A DNA stretch of 21,866 nt, from positions 1 to 21,866 of the forward strand of contig JAKIUU010000038.1 of NCBI GenBank assembly GCA_021647405.1, given 5' to 3'. The notes under the pieces are model-generated. The model was not told the origin of the DNA. It did not search any database and saw only the letters and a program-made list of their open reading frames with translations. A program made the translations under genes and the position numbers. The stretch's first letter is position 1. Every line of letters starts with the position of its first letter. Positions 7,211-14,895 of the stretch are shown here, one piece after another. This DNA is from Flavobacteriaceae bacterium. GTDB taxonomy: Bacteria > Bacteroidota > Bacteroidia > Flavobacteriales > Flavobacteriaceae.

Positions 7211-8134
7211 TTATTTTTTCGATTTTAATAACTGACGGATGCCTGCTAATTCTTTTAATTTTTCACGAGATTCTGCTATGGGGGTGCCAAAATAAGACTT
7301 ACCACCTTTAACGGATTTTGTAACACCTGTTTGCCCCATAATTACAGCGCCTTTGCCAATGGTAATACCGCTGTTGGTCCCTACCTGACCCCACAGTGTA
7401 ACATCATCTTCAATAATTACACAACCAGCAATACCCGTTTGAGAGGCTATTAAACAGCGTTTACCAATATAGGTATCATGACCAACATGCACCTGATTAT
7501 CTAGCTTTGTGCCTTCAGAAATAAGCGTCAATCCTGTTACACCCCTATCAATGGTGCACAAAGCACCAATATCAACATTGTCTTCTATTTTAACACTGCC
7601 ACAACTTTTCAATTTATCGTAACCTGTAACGGGTCTGTTTTTATAATAAAAAGCATCGGCACCCAAAATACTTCCAGCATGAATTGTTACGTTGTTGCCT
7701 ATTTCAACACCATCATAAAGACATACATTGGGGTGAATAACACAATTGTTGCCAATAATAACTTTGTTGCCAATAAAAACATTGGGCTGAATTATAGTGT
7801 CTTTACCTATCTTGGCTGTTTTGGCTATAGCCGATGTGGCTTTAGTAAAAGATTTAAAATGCTGTGTAATTTTATTAAAATCACGAAAAGGATTCTCAGA
7901 AATTAAAAGCGATTTTCCTTCAGGGCACCTTACTTCTTTGTTTATTAAAATGGTTGTGGCCTTAGAATTTAGGGCTTTATCGTAATACTTAGGATGGTCA
8001 ACAAAAACAATGTCTCCTTCTTCAACTACGTGTATTTCATTAATCCCTGTAATTTCGAAATGAGGTTTGCCTTTGAATTCTGCCTCTATTAATAGGGCTA
8101 TGGTTTTAAGGGTTTGTGGTTTTGCAAATTTCAT
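7211..8134 (-). CDS. LpxD-like left-handed beta-helix N-acyltransferase (second, shorter paralogue)
   Basis: This 307-residue protein is related to LpxD, the UDP-3-O-acylglucosamine N-acyltransferase of lipid A synthesis. Residues 1-100 correspond to the LpxD N-terminal domain (GDIVFVDHPKYYDKAL resembles SLTFLSNPKYTPFL of the neighbour). Hexapeptide repeats of the left-handed beta-helix follow from about 105 to 285. The catalytic histidine is His219 in KLDNQVHVGHD, aligning with IAHN of LpxD. It differs from the 344-residue LpxD in this operon by lacking most of the C-terminal extension (it ends IRQLLKSKK). It sits 17 bases after efp. It may acylate a different sugar nucleotide or use another chain length, but that is inference. 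Confidence 0.85.
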   Translation of the reverse strand: MKFAKPQTLKTIALLIEAEFKGKPHFEITGINEIHVVEEGDIVFVDHPKYYDKALNSKATTILINKEVRCPEGKSLLISENPFRDFNKITQHFKSFTKATSAIAKTAKIGKDTIIQPNVFIGNKVIIGNNCVIHPNVCLYDGVEIGNNVTIHAGSILGADAFYYKNRPVTGYDKLKSCGSVKIEDNVDIGALCTIDRGVTGLTLISEGTKLDNQVHVGHDTYIGKRCLIASQTGIAGCVIIEDDVTLWGQVGTNSGITIGKGAVIMGQTGVTKSVKGGKSYFGTPIAESREKLKELAGIRQLLKSKK

Positions 8135-8151
8135 AGTAAAAGCAAATACAA

Positions 8152-8718
8152 CTACGCTTTAACACGCTCTAAATATGTCCCTTTTTCGGTATCTACCTTT
8201 ATTTTATCGCCCTCATTAATAAATAGAGGTACGTTAATAGTGGCCCCTGTTTCAACAGTAGCAGGCTTGGTAGCATTTGTAGCTGTATTGCCTTTTACAC
8301 CTGGCTCGGTGTGTGAGATCTCTAAAACAACACTGGCAGGCATATCAACTGCTAAGGGCATTTCGTCATCAGCATTAAAAATAACTGTCACTATTTCGCC
8401 TTCTCTTAAAAGGTCTGGTGCATCTAAAACAGATTTCTGAAGTGCTATTTGATTGTAGTCGACAGTGTTCATAAAGTTATACGCGTCGCCATCGGCATAC
8501 AAATATTGGAATTTATGTGTTTCTACGCGTACTTCGTCTAATTTTCTGCCCGAAGGAAAGGTGTTGTCAAGCACTCTTCCTGTTGTCAAACTTTTCAATT
8601 TTGTCCTTACAAAAGCAGGTCCTTTTCCAGGTTTAACATGCAAAAATTCTACAATTTTAAAAATATCGTTGTTGTATCTTATACACAGTCCTTTTCGTAT
8701 ATCTGAGGTTGATGCCAT
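8152..8718 (-). CDS. efp: Elongation factor P
   Basis: EF-P binds the ribosome between the P and E sites and relieves stalling at polyproline stretches. At 188 residues this has the standard three-domain length. The N-terminal KOW-like domain carries the tip loop HVKPGKGPAFVRTK, with Lys32 at the position that in E. coli (Lys34) is beta-lysylated. Whether it is modified here is unknown; no epmA/epmB homologue is visible in the window. The C-terminus contains the conserved ISHTEPGVKGNTA segment. It lies between lpxA (18 bases) and the second lpxD (17 bases), so it should be co-transcribed with lipid A genes. Confidence 0.97.
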   Translation of the reverse strand: MASTSDIRKGLCIRYNNDIFKIVEFLHVKPGKGPAFVRTKLKSLTTGRVLDNTFPSGRKLDEVRVETHKFQYLYADGDAYNFMNTVDYNQIALQKSVLDAPDLLREGEIVTVIFNADDEMPLAVDMPASVVLEISHTEPGVKGNTATNATKPATVETGATINVPLFINEGDKIKVDTEKGTYLERVKA

Positions 8719-8736
8719 TCTTTTTTACTTTTTAAA

Positions 8737-9522
8737 TTATTGTTTGTTTGTATATCCTTTCATGATGCCACGTTGCGAATTGATAATAAACTCAATTATT
8801 TCATCACGTTCTGGTGTGGCTTCAAATTCGCCTTCTAAAATACTCAAAGCCTGAGTGGTATTGTAATTTTTTTGATAGAGAATTCTGTAAATATTTTGTA
8901 TTTCTCTAATTTTTGCAGATTCAAATCCCCTTCTGCGCAAGCCAATTGAGTTAATGCCAACATAAGAAAGAGGCTCCTTAGCAGCTTTAGTAAATGGTGG
9001 CACATCTTTACGTACCAATGAACCCCCAGATACCATGGCGTGTTCGCCTATATGTATAAATTGATGAATACCAGACAAGCCGCCAATAATAGCATGTTTG
9101 CCAACCTTAACATGACCTGCTAAAAGCACCCCATTTACAATTATGACATTTTCTTCTAAAATACAATCGTGAGCAATATGAGCTGTTGCCATGATAAGAG
9201 AATTTTTACCAATCTCGGTTTTACCATAAGCTTTAGTACCTCTGTTTATGGTAACACACTCTCTAATAGTTACGTTGTCTCCAATAGTTACTAAAGAATC
9301 TTCATCTTCAAATTTTAAATCTTGTGGAATGGCCGAAATGACAGCGCCTGGAAAAATGCGACAATTTTTACCTATTCTTGCGCCTTCCATAATGGTAACA
9401 TTTGAACCTATCCATGTGCCCGATCCAATTACTACATTGTTATTTATTGTGGCAAAAGGCTCTACCACTACATTGGTAGCTATTTTTGCTCCTGGATGTA
9501 TATATGCTAAGGGTTGATTCAT
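8737..9522 (-). CDS. lpxA: Acyl-[ACP]-UDP-N-acetylglucosamine O-acyltransferase LpxA
   Basis: LpxA catalyses the first step of lipid A synthesis, moving a 3-hydroxyacyl chain from ACP to the 3-OH of UDP-GlcNAc. This 261-residue protein opens with LAYIHPGAKIATNVVVEPFA and continues as hexapeptide repeats of a left-handed beta-helix to about residue 185. A helical C-terminal domain follows (GLRRRGFESAKIREIQNIYRI). The catalytic His is His118 in TAHIAHDC, matching E. coli His125. The length equals that of typical LpxA. It begins 4 bases after lpxC-fabZ, indicating translational coupling or at least one transcript. Confidence 0.96.
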   Translation of the reverse strand: MNQPLAYIHPGAKIATNVVVEPFATINNNVVIGSGTWIGSNVTIMEGARIGKNCRIFPGAVISAIPQDLKFEDEDSLVTIGDNVTIRECVTINRGTKAYGKTEIGKNSLIMATAHIAHDCILEENVIIVNGVLLAGHVKVGKHAIIGGLSGIHQFIHIGEHAMVSGGSLVRKDVPPFTKAAKEPLSYVGINSIGLRRRGFESAKIREIQNIYRILYQKNYNTTQALSILEGEFEATPERDEIIEFIINSQRGIMKGYTNKQ

Positions 9523-9526
9523 TTAA

Positions 9527-10927
9527 TTATTTTTTTCGGGCAATTTGAGCCATTAATAAAGCCTCTACAACTAATTTGTTATTTGCGTACCCAAAGGCTT
9601 GCATATGGCAAATACCGCGACGGATAGGAGAGACCAATTCGGCTCTAAAAATTAGTGTATCGCCAGGTAATACCATTCGTTTAAATTTTACATTCTCAAT
9701 TTTCATAAAAAAAGTAAGGTAATTCTCGGGATCCGGAACAGTACTCAGAATCAATACACCCCCACATTGTGCCATGGCTTCTACTTGTAAAACGCCGGGC
9801 ATTACTGGTTTGCCAGGAAAATGTCCTGCAAAAAATGTTTCATTCATCGTTACATTTTTCATCCCTACAACATGGGTATCAGACAATTCTAAAATCCTAT
9901 CAATAAACAAAAATGGCGGTCTGTGTGGCAATATTTTCATGATTTTTTCAACATCCATTAAGGGCGGTTGCGATAAATCAAAGAATGGTATTTTATTTCT
10001 TTTTTCTAATTTTATTATTTTGGAGAGTTTTTTTGCAAATTGGGTATTTATAGAGTGCCCTGGTTTATTAGCAATAACTTTTCCTCTAATAGGCACACCC
10101 ACAAGGGCCAAATCGCCCATTACGTCTAATAACTTATGACGTGCAGCCTCATTAGGCCAATGAAGCGTCAAATTGTCTAAAATGCCATTGGGTTTAACTT
10201 TTACAGAATCTTTTTTAAAGGCAGAACGCAATTTGGCCATGGTTTCTTCTGATAATTTTTTATCAACATAAACAATGGCATTGTTTAAATCGCCTCCTTT
10301 TATTAAATTACTGTCAAGAAGCATTTCTATTTCGTGCAAGAAACTAAAAGTTCTCGCGTTTGCAATTTCTGATTTAAATTCAGAGATATCATTTAAAGTT
10401 GCATTTTGAGTGCCCAAAACTTTGGTGCCAAAATCAACCATAGCAGTAATCTCATATTTATCTGAGGGCATGATAATAATTTCACTTCCTGTACCGGGAT
10501 CTTTAAACGATATAATTTCTTTTACGATATATTCTTGAACATAAGCGTTTTGTTCTACAATACCTGCTTTTTCGAGCGTTTCTACAAAAAACTTTGAAGA
10601 CCCATCCATAATTGGAGGCTCTGCACCATCTAATTCAATAATAATATTGTGAATTCCTGCGCCAACTATTGCCGCTAAAACATGTTCTGATGTGTTAATT
10701 GAAACTCCATTTTTTTCAAGATTTGTACCACGTCTGGTGTCTACAACATATTCTGCTTTAGCTTCAATTATAGGATTTCCTACCAGATCCATACGCACAA
10801 AGGCGAAACCATGGTTTTCTGGTGCAGGTTTAAAAGTGAGTTTTACTTTATTGCCAGTATGTAACCCGACACCCGATAGTGAAACTTCATTTTTAATTGT
10901 GCGTTGCTTGATATCTAATACCTCCAT
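9527..10927 (-). CDS. lpxC-fabZ: Bifunctional LpxC deacetylase / FabZ 3-hydroxyacyl-ACP dehydratase
   Basis: This 466-residue fusion, normal in Bacteroidota, combines two enzymes that use or compete for 3-hydroxyacyl-ACP. Residues about 5-310 are LpxC, the zinc-dependent UDP-3-O-acyl-GlcNAc deacetylase that commits carbon to lipid A. The ligands are His82 in SEHVLAA, and His264 and Asp268 in RHKLLDVMGDL; Glu81 is the likely base and His291 (PGHSINT) the general acid. Residues about 320-466 are FabZ, starting ILPHRPPFLFIDRI, with catalytic His369 (AGHFPG) and Glu383 (QVEAMAQ). Its ATG overlaps the lpxD stop by one base (TAATG), so translation is probably coupled to lpxD. Both active sites look intact. 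Confidence 0.97.
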   Translation of the reverse strand: MEVLDIKQRTIKNEVSLSGVGLHTGNKVKLTFKPAPENHGFAFVRMDLVGNPIIEAKAEYVVDTRRGTNLEKNGVSINTSEHVLAAIVGAGIHNIIIELDGAEPPIMDGSSKFFVETLEKAGIVEQNAYVQEYIVKEIISFKDPGTGSEIIIMPSDKYEITAMVDFGTKVLGTQNATLNDISEFKSEIANARTFSFLHEIEMLLDSNLIKGGDLNNAIVYVDKKLSEETMAKLRSAFKKDSVKVKPNGILDNLTLHWPNEAARHKLLDVMGDLALVGVPIRGKVIANKPGHSINTQFAKKLSKIIKLEKRNKIPFFDLSQPPLMDVEKIMKILPHRPPFLFIDRILELSDTHVVGMKNVTMNETFFAGHFPGKPVMPGVLQVEAMAQCGGVLILSTVPDPENYLTFFMKIENVKFKRMVLPGDTLIFRAELVSPIRRGICHMQAFGYANNKLVVEALLMAQIARKK

Positions 10928-11961
10928 TAATCTTTCTTTATTTTTTTTAATTCTTTCTCTAGTAAATGTACTCTATCGGCTAATTTGGTAAGGTTCTTAA
11001 AATGAACATAGGACTTAAAAAAACCTGAATAAGAAAAAGCAGGACTGCCTTGAACTTTAACATGATCTTTTAGATTTTTACCTATACCCGATTGGGCTTG
11101 AATTTTAACATAATCTCCTATGGTAAGATGTCCAGCAATGCCCACTTGACCTCCTATCTGACAATTTCTACCAATTTTTGTAGAGCCAGCAATACCTGTT
11201 TGAGCTGCTATTACAGTGTTTTCGTCTATTTCTACATTGTGTGCAATTTGTATCTGATTGTCTAGCTTTACGCCATTGGCAATTATAGTAGTGCCTAATG
11301 TTGCGCGGTCAATGGTAGTATTGGCACCTACATCTACATTGTTACCTAATACAACATTCCCTATTTGTGGAATCTTGTCATAGCTTCCAATACCATTTGG
11401 GGCAAAACCAAATCCGTCTGATCCAATAATAGCACCCGAATGTATGATACAATTATTACCTATCACACTATCGTGATACACTTTTGAACCTGAAAACAAA
11501 ACAGTATCGTTTCCAATCTTTACATTATCACCAACAAAAGTATTTGGAAAAAGTTTGACATTATCGCCAATCTTAACATTCTTACCTATATAAGCAAACT
11601 GAGCGATATAAACATTTTTACCAATCTTGGCAGATTTATGTACAAAATTAGATTTTTTAACACCTACTTTATTAAGTTTTACCTGATCGTAAAAAGAGAG
11701 TAATTTTGAGAAGGCACCGTAAGGGTCTTCAACCTTAATAAGTGTTGCCTTTATTTTCTTTTCTGGAATAAAAGTCTTGTTAACTATAGCGATAGAGGCA
11801 TTTGTTTGGTATAAAAAAGGCGTGTATTTAGGGTTTGATAGAAATGTTAATGAACCCGCTTTACCCTCTTCAATTTTAGAAAGTTCAAAAACTTCAATAG
11901 TAGGATCTCCTTCAATTTCACCTTCAAGTATTTCTGAGATTTGAGTAGCTGTAAATTTCAT
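10927..11961 (-). CDS. lpxD: UDP-3-O-(3-hydroxyacyl)glucosamine N-acyltransferase LpxD
   Basis: LpxD adds the N-linked 3-hydroxyacyl chain to UDP-3-O-acylglucosamine, the third step of lipid A synthesis. At 344 residues it has the full family length. The N-terminal uridine-binding domain (about 1-100) includes SLTFLSNPKYTPFL, hexapeptide repeats run from about 105 to 310, and a C-terminal helix (LTKLADRVHLLEKELKKIKK) follows, as in E. coli LpxD. The catalytic His241 lies in KLDNQIQIAHNVEI. The ATG at 11961 gives MKFTATQISEILEGEI, the standard start. It follows the HD-domain gene by 37 bases and overlaps lpxC-fabZ by one base. A second LpxD-like gene lies further on in the same operon. Confidence 0.96.
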   Translation of the reverse strand: MKFTATQISEILEGEIEGDPTIEVFELSKIEEGKAGSLTFLSNPKYTPFLYQTNASIAIVNKTFIPEKKIKATLIKVEDPYGAFSKLLSFYDQVKLNKVGVKKSNFVHKSAKIGKNVYIAQFAYIGKNVKIGDNVKLFPNTFVGDNVKIGNDTVLFSGSKVYHDSVIGNNCIIHSGAIIGSDGFGFAPNGIGSYDKIPQIGNVVLGNNVDVGANTTIDRATLGTTIIANGVKLDNQIQIAHNVEIDENTVIAAQTGIAGSTKIGRNCQIGGQVGIAGHLTIGDYVKIQAQSGIGKNLKDHVKVQGSPAFSYSGFFKSYVHFKNLTKLADRVHLLEKELKKIKKD

Positions 11962-11998
11962 TGTTGCAAAAATATAAAAATAAAATTGAAATATACCC

Positions 11999-13216
11999 CT
12001 ACAGTAGCTTAGGATAATACATATAAAATTTTACTATGGGTTTTGTTAAGGTTTCAGATCTGTTAAAATCAGATGCTCTTAAAAAAGTGGTTACATCACC
12101 ATTTTTGTACAAAATCTTAATGGGGTCTTGGTTTTTGTTGTAAGCCAAATTCTCTATTTTCCCATAATCAACAAAATAACTTGTCTCAGATTTTTTTATT
12201 GGATATACCGACAAGAGGTTTTTATTAAGTATTTTTAATTCTGTTTTTTTAGGGGCTTCATTTTTAATAATTACCCTTGGTAATTTTCTGTCTATTATCA
12301 TTTTACTTAAGGTTGACAGTGTAAAATCGTCATGAGTTTGCCATTGTTTTATTGCTGAAAGGACATCGCAGTCATCTAAATCATTAAAAATATTTAAAGA
12401 TTTATTATGCCAGTTTTCGGTATTTACAGCATTTTCTAAGAAATATGAAAAAGCTGGGCTTGCGGGCAAAACAATGCCTTTTCTACTCAGCTCTTTGGCG
12501 CGTTTTAAAACTTTTACAAGCGTTTTTTCGGCTACAAGACCTGTTTTGTGTAAATAAACTTGCCAATACATCAATCGCCGGGCAGTTAAAAATTTCTCAA
12601 TTGAATAAATGCCCTTGTATTCAATTACCAAATCGTTATCAACAACATTAAACATGGTTATGATGCGCTCTGAATTGATATTTCCCTCAGAAACACCTGT
12701 ATAAAAGCTATCGCGTTTTAAATAGTCCATCCGGTCAATATCGAGCTGACTTGTTATTAGTTGGTGGAAAAATAGCCGTTTGTAGTTGCCTTTAAAAATT
12801 TTGATGGCCAAATCTAATTTGCCATCAAATTCATCATTTAAGGCGAGCATAAATTGCAAAGAGATATATTCATGGCTAATGCCCTCAACAATACTATTCT
12901 CTAGTGCATGCGAAAAAGCACCATGGCCTATATCATGCAGTAAAATAGCAATTAAAAGAGCATTAGATTCTTCGTCTGTAATAACGACTCCTTTAAATTT
13001 TAAGACCCGAATGGCTTTTTGCATCAAATGCATACAACCCAAAGCATGATGAAAACGTGTGTGATGTGCACCAGGATATACCAAATACGACAGTCCCATT
13101 TGAGAAATTCGGCGCAAACGCTGAAAATAACGGTGCTCAATAATATCAAAAATTAATTCGTTAGGAATTGAAATAAAACCGTAGATTGGGTCGTTTAATA
13201 TTTTAAGTTTGTTCAA
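11999..13216 (-). CDS. HD-domain phosphohydrolase
   Basis: This belongs to the HD superfamily of metal-dependent phosphohydrolases, in the group related to dGTPases and SAMHD1 often found beside lpxD in flavobacteria. I start it at the TTG at 13216, giving MNKLKILNDPIYGFISIP (405 residues), which is how the family normally begins. An ATG at 13249 would add 11 unrelated residues, and a perfect -7 promoter box sits between the two starts. Metal-site motifs are HHTRFHHALG (residues about 51-60) and LLHDIGHGAFSH (about 93-104), giving the H...HD pattern, with a further Asp expected near SQLDIDRMDYLKRD. The substrate is unknown; nucleotide triphosphatase activity is inferred from relatives. It is the first gene of the lpx operon and divergent from porX. 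Confidence 0.87.
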   Translation of the reverse strand: MNKLKILNDPIYGFISIPNELIFDIIEHRYFQRLRRISQMGLSYLVYPGAHHTRFHHALGCMHLMQKAIRVLKFKGVVITDEESNALLIAILLHDIGHGAFSHALENSIVEGISHEYISLQFMLALNDEFDGKLDLAIKIFKGNYKRLFFHQLITSQLDIDRMDYLKRDSFYTGVSEGNINSERIITMFNVVDNDLVIEYKGIYSIEKFLTARRLMYWQVYLHKTGLVAEKTLVKVLKRAKELSRKGIVLPASPAFSYFLENAVNTENWHNKSLNIFNDLDDCDVLSAIKQWQTHDDFTLSTLSKMIIDRKLPRVIIKNEAPKKTELKILNKNLLSVYPIKKSETSYFVDYGKIENLAYNKNQDPIKILYKNGDVTTFLRASDFNRSETLTKPIVKFYMYYPKLL

Positions 13217-13234
13217 ACTTTTATAATTATCTTG
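13208..13234 (+). promoter_or_regulatory. Candidate porX promoter
   Basis: TTTG at 13208-13211 and TATCTTG at 13228-13234 are spaced by 16 bases, an imperfect match to the TTTG / TAnnTTTG pattern (the -7 box is one T short). A start near 13240 would leave about 30 bases before the porX ATG at 13270. It overlaps the divergent promoter region of the HD-lpx operon, so the two transcripts may interfere. Confidence 0.3.
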
Positions 13235-13238
13235 AATA

Positions 13239-13246
13239 CAAAAATA
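13239..13246 (-). promoter_or_regulatory. Candidate -7 element for the HD-lpx operon
   Basis: The minus strand reads TATTTTTG, a perfect TAnnTTTG match. It would start transcription near 13233, about 17 bases before the TTG codon at 13216 and after the ATG at 13249. It therefore supports the TTG start of the HD gene. No -33 box is seen at the usual spacing. Confidence 0.42.
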
Positions 13247-13269
13247 CATAATTCCTTATAAATTATTTT

Positions 13270-14820
13270 ATGCAAAACGTAAAGATTCTTTGGGTTGATG
13301 ATGAAGTAGCCTTATTAAAACCTCATATTATTTTCTTAGAAGAAAAAAATTATACTGTAACTCCTTGTAACAGTGGCTATGAAGCCTTAGAAATTATTAA
13401 AAATGAATTGTTTGATATTGTTTTATTAGATGAGAATATGCCTGGTTTGAGCGGACTTGAAACGCTGGCACAACTAAAGGTTTTAAAACCAAATCTTCCT
13501 GTAATAATGATTACAAAGAGCGAAGAAGAGTACATTATGGAGGAAGCAATAGGCTCTAAAATAGCCGATTACTTGATAAAACCTGTAAACCCAAATCAGA
13601 TTTTATTGAGCTTAAAAAAGAATCTTGACCATTCAAGATTGGTTTCCGAAAAAACAACCTCTAATTACCAACAAGAGTTTAGAAAGATAAGTATGGAACT
13701 CGCTTCTGTAAATTCTTTTGAAGATTGGAACAGACTTTACCAGCGTTTACTCCATTGGGAATTGGAACTGGAATCAATAGACGATTTGGGACTAACTGAA
13801 ATATTAGAAAGTCAGAAACAAGAAGCCAATGCACAGTTTTTTAAATTTATCACTAAAAATTATGCCAGTTGGTTTCATGAGTATGATGCCCCCCCCTTGT
13901 TATCGCCTAGTATTTTTAAAAATTTTGTAGTCCCAAGTATAAAAGAAAATAAAAATACTTTATTCATTGTTATAGATAACTTGAGATTTGACCAATGGCA
14001 TATATTTAAACCACTTATTCAGAAATATTACGCTATTGAAGAAGAAATTGCCTATTGCAGTATTTTACCTACAGCCACACAGTATGCCAGAAACGCTTTG
14101 TTTTCTGGATTGATGCCATTAGAAATGGAAAGTAAATATCCAAATTATTGGAAAAATGATACTGAAGAAGGCGGTAAAAATCTTTTTGAAAAAGAGTTTC
14201 TATCTGCCCATTTAAAACGCCTTGGATTGGATATTCCTTTTGATTATTTTAAGATTACCAACCTCCAGAAAGGAAAAGATTTAGTAGCCAATTTTTCTGC
14301 TACAAAGCAAAATAAATTAACAGCCGTAGTTTATAATTTTGTCGATATGCTTTCGCATTCGCGCACAGAAATGAATATGATTAAAGAATTGGCTTCCGAT
14401 GATAAAGCCTACCGGTCTTTAAGTATGAGTTGGTTTAAAAATTCCACCCTTTTTGAGCTAATTCAAAAAGCACATAGTTTAAAGTACAAACTCATTATTA
14501 CCACAGATCATGGCACTATAAATGTTAAAAATCCAACAAAAATAATTGGCGACAAGCACATCAGTTCAAATTTGCGATACAAGACTGGTAGAAGTATGAG
14601 TTATAATAATAAAGAGGTTTATGCCGTAAACAATCCTAAAGACATATATTTGCCTAGTTTACATATGAGTAGTTCATTTGTTTTTGCCAAAGAAGATTAC
14701 TTTTTTGCCTATCCCAACAACTACAATCACTTTGTAAAATACTACAAAGACACCTTTCAACACGGGGGAATTTCATTGGAAGAAATGATAATTCCATGTG
14801 TGATTTTAGACCCAAAATAA
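13270..14820 (+). CDS. porX: PorX-type response regulator with PglZ domain, type IX secretion regulator
   Basis: PorX controls the type IX secretion system in Bacteroidota, working with the histidine kinase PorY. This 516-residue protein has a receiver domain (about 1-125) with acidic Asp10/Asp11, phosphorylatable Asp54 (LLDENMPG), Thr82 and Lys104 (LIKPVNP). Helical linkers follow, and then a PglZ alkaline-phosphatase-like domain (about 225-516). Probable metal and catalytic residues are Asp236 (FIVIDNLRFDQ), Thr268/Thr270 (LPTATQYARN), Asp359 and His363 (DMLSH), Asp413 and His414 (TTDHGT) and His498 (QHGG). The set looks complete. There is no DNA-binding output domain. PglZ domains of studied PorX proteins hydrolyse phosphodiesters of nucleotides. 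It is divergent from the HD-lpx operon; porY is not in the window. Confidence 0.95.
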   Translation: MQNVKILWVDDEVALLKPHIIFLEEKNYTVTPCNSGYEALEIIKNELFDIVLLDENMPGLSGLETLAQLKVLKPNLPVIMITKSEEEYIMEEAIGSKIADYLIKPVNPNQILLSLKKNLDHSRLVSEKTTSNYQQEFRKISMELASVNSFEDWNRLYQRLLHWELELESIDDLGLTEILESQKQEANAQFFKFITKNYASWFHEYDAPPLLSPSIFKNFVVPSIKENKNTLFIVIDNLRFDQWHIFKPLIQKYYAIEEEIAYCSILPTATQYARNALFSGLMPLEMESKYPNYWKNDTEEGGKNLFEKEFLSAHLKRLGLDIPFDYFKITNLQKGKDLVANFSATKQNKLTAVVYNFVDMLSHSRTEMNMIKELASDDKAYRSLSMSWFKNSTLFELIQKAHSLKYKLIITTDHGTINVKNPTKIIGDKHISSNLRYKTGRSMSYNNKEVYAVNNPKDIYLPSLHMSSSFVFAKEDYFFAYPNNYNHFVKYYKDTFQHGGISLEEMIIPCVILDPK

Positions 14821-14853
14821 ATTAAAAATATTTGAAATCTTATAGGGCTTGTT

Positions 14854-14867
14854 TGCAATAAATTGCA
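14854..14867. promoter_or_regulatory. Palindrome upstream of serC, possible operator
   Basis: TGCAAT-AA-ATTGCA is a perfect 6-base inverted repeat with a 2-base centre, 29 bases upstream of the serC ATG. It overlaps TAAATTGC (14859-14866), a near-match to the -7 element. The position would suit a repressor site for the serine operon, but a 14-base AT-rich palindrome can arise by chance. Confidence 0.25.
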
Positions 14868-14895
14868 CAAATTTGTTGTGTTAAATAAACTCATT

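Noticed and set aside
9774..10139. Plus-strand ORF of 121 codons opposite lpxC-fabZ
   Set aside because: It lies antisense to highly conserved LpxC/FabZ motifs and has no family resemblance of its own.
11966..11974. TATTTTTGC on the minus strand as an lpxD promoter
   Set aside because: It matches the -7 consensus but would start transcription at or inside the lpxD ATG, leaving no leader; the 37-base gap to the HD gene fits co-transcription instead.
14863..14895. Longer SerC start with 11 extra residues
   Set aside because: The extension is not seen in SerC, starts at a non-ATG codon and overlaps the palindrome and possible promoter; MKMHNFSAGPS at 14896 fits the family.
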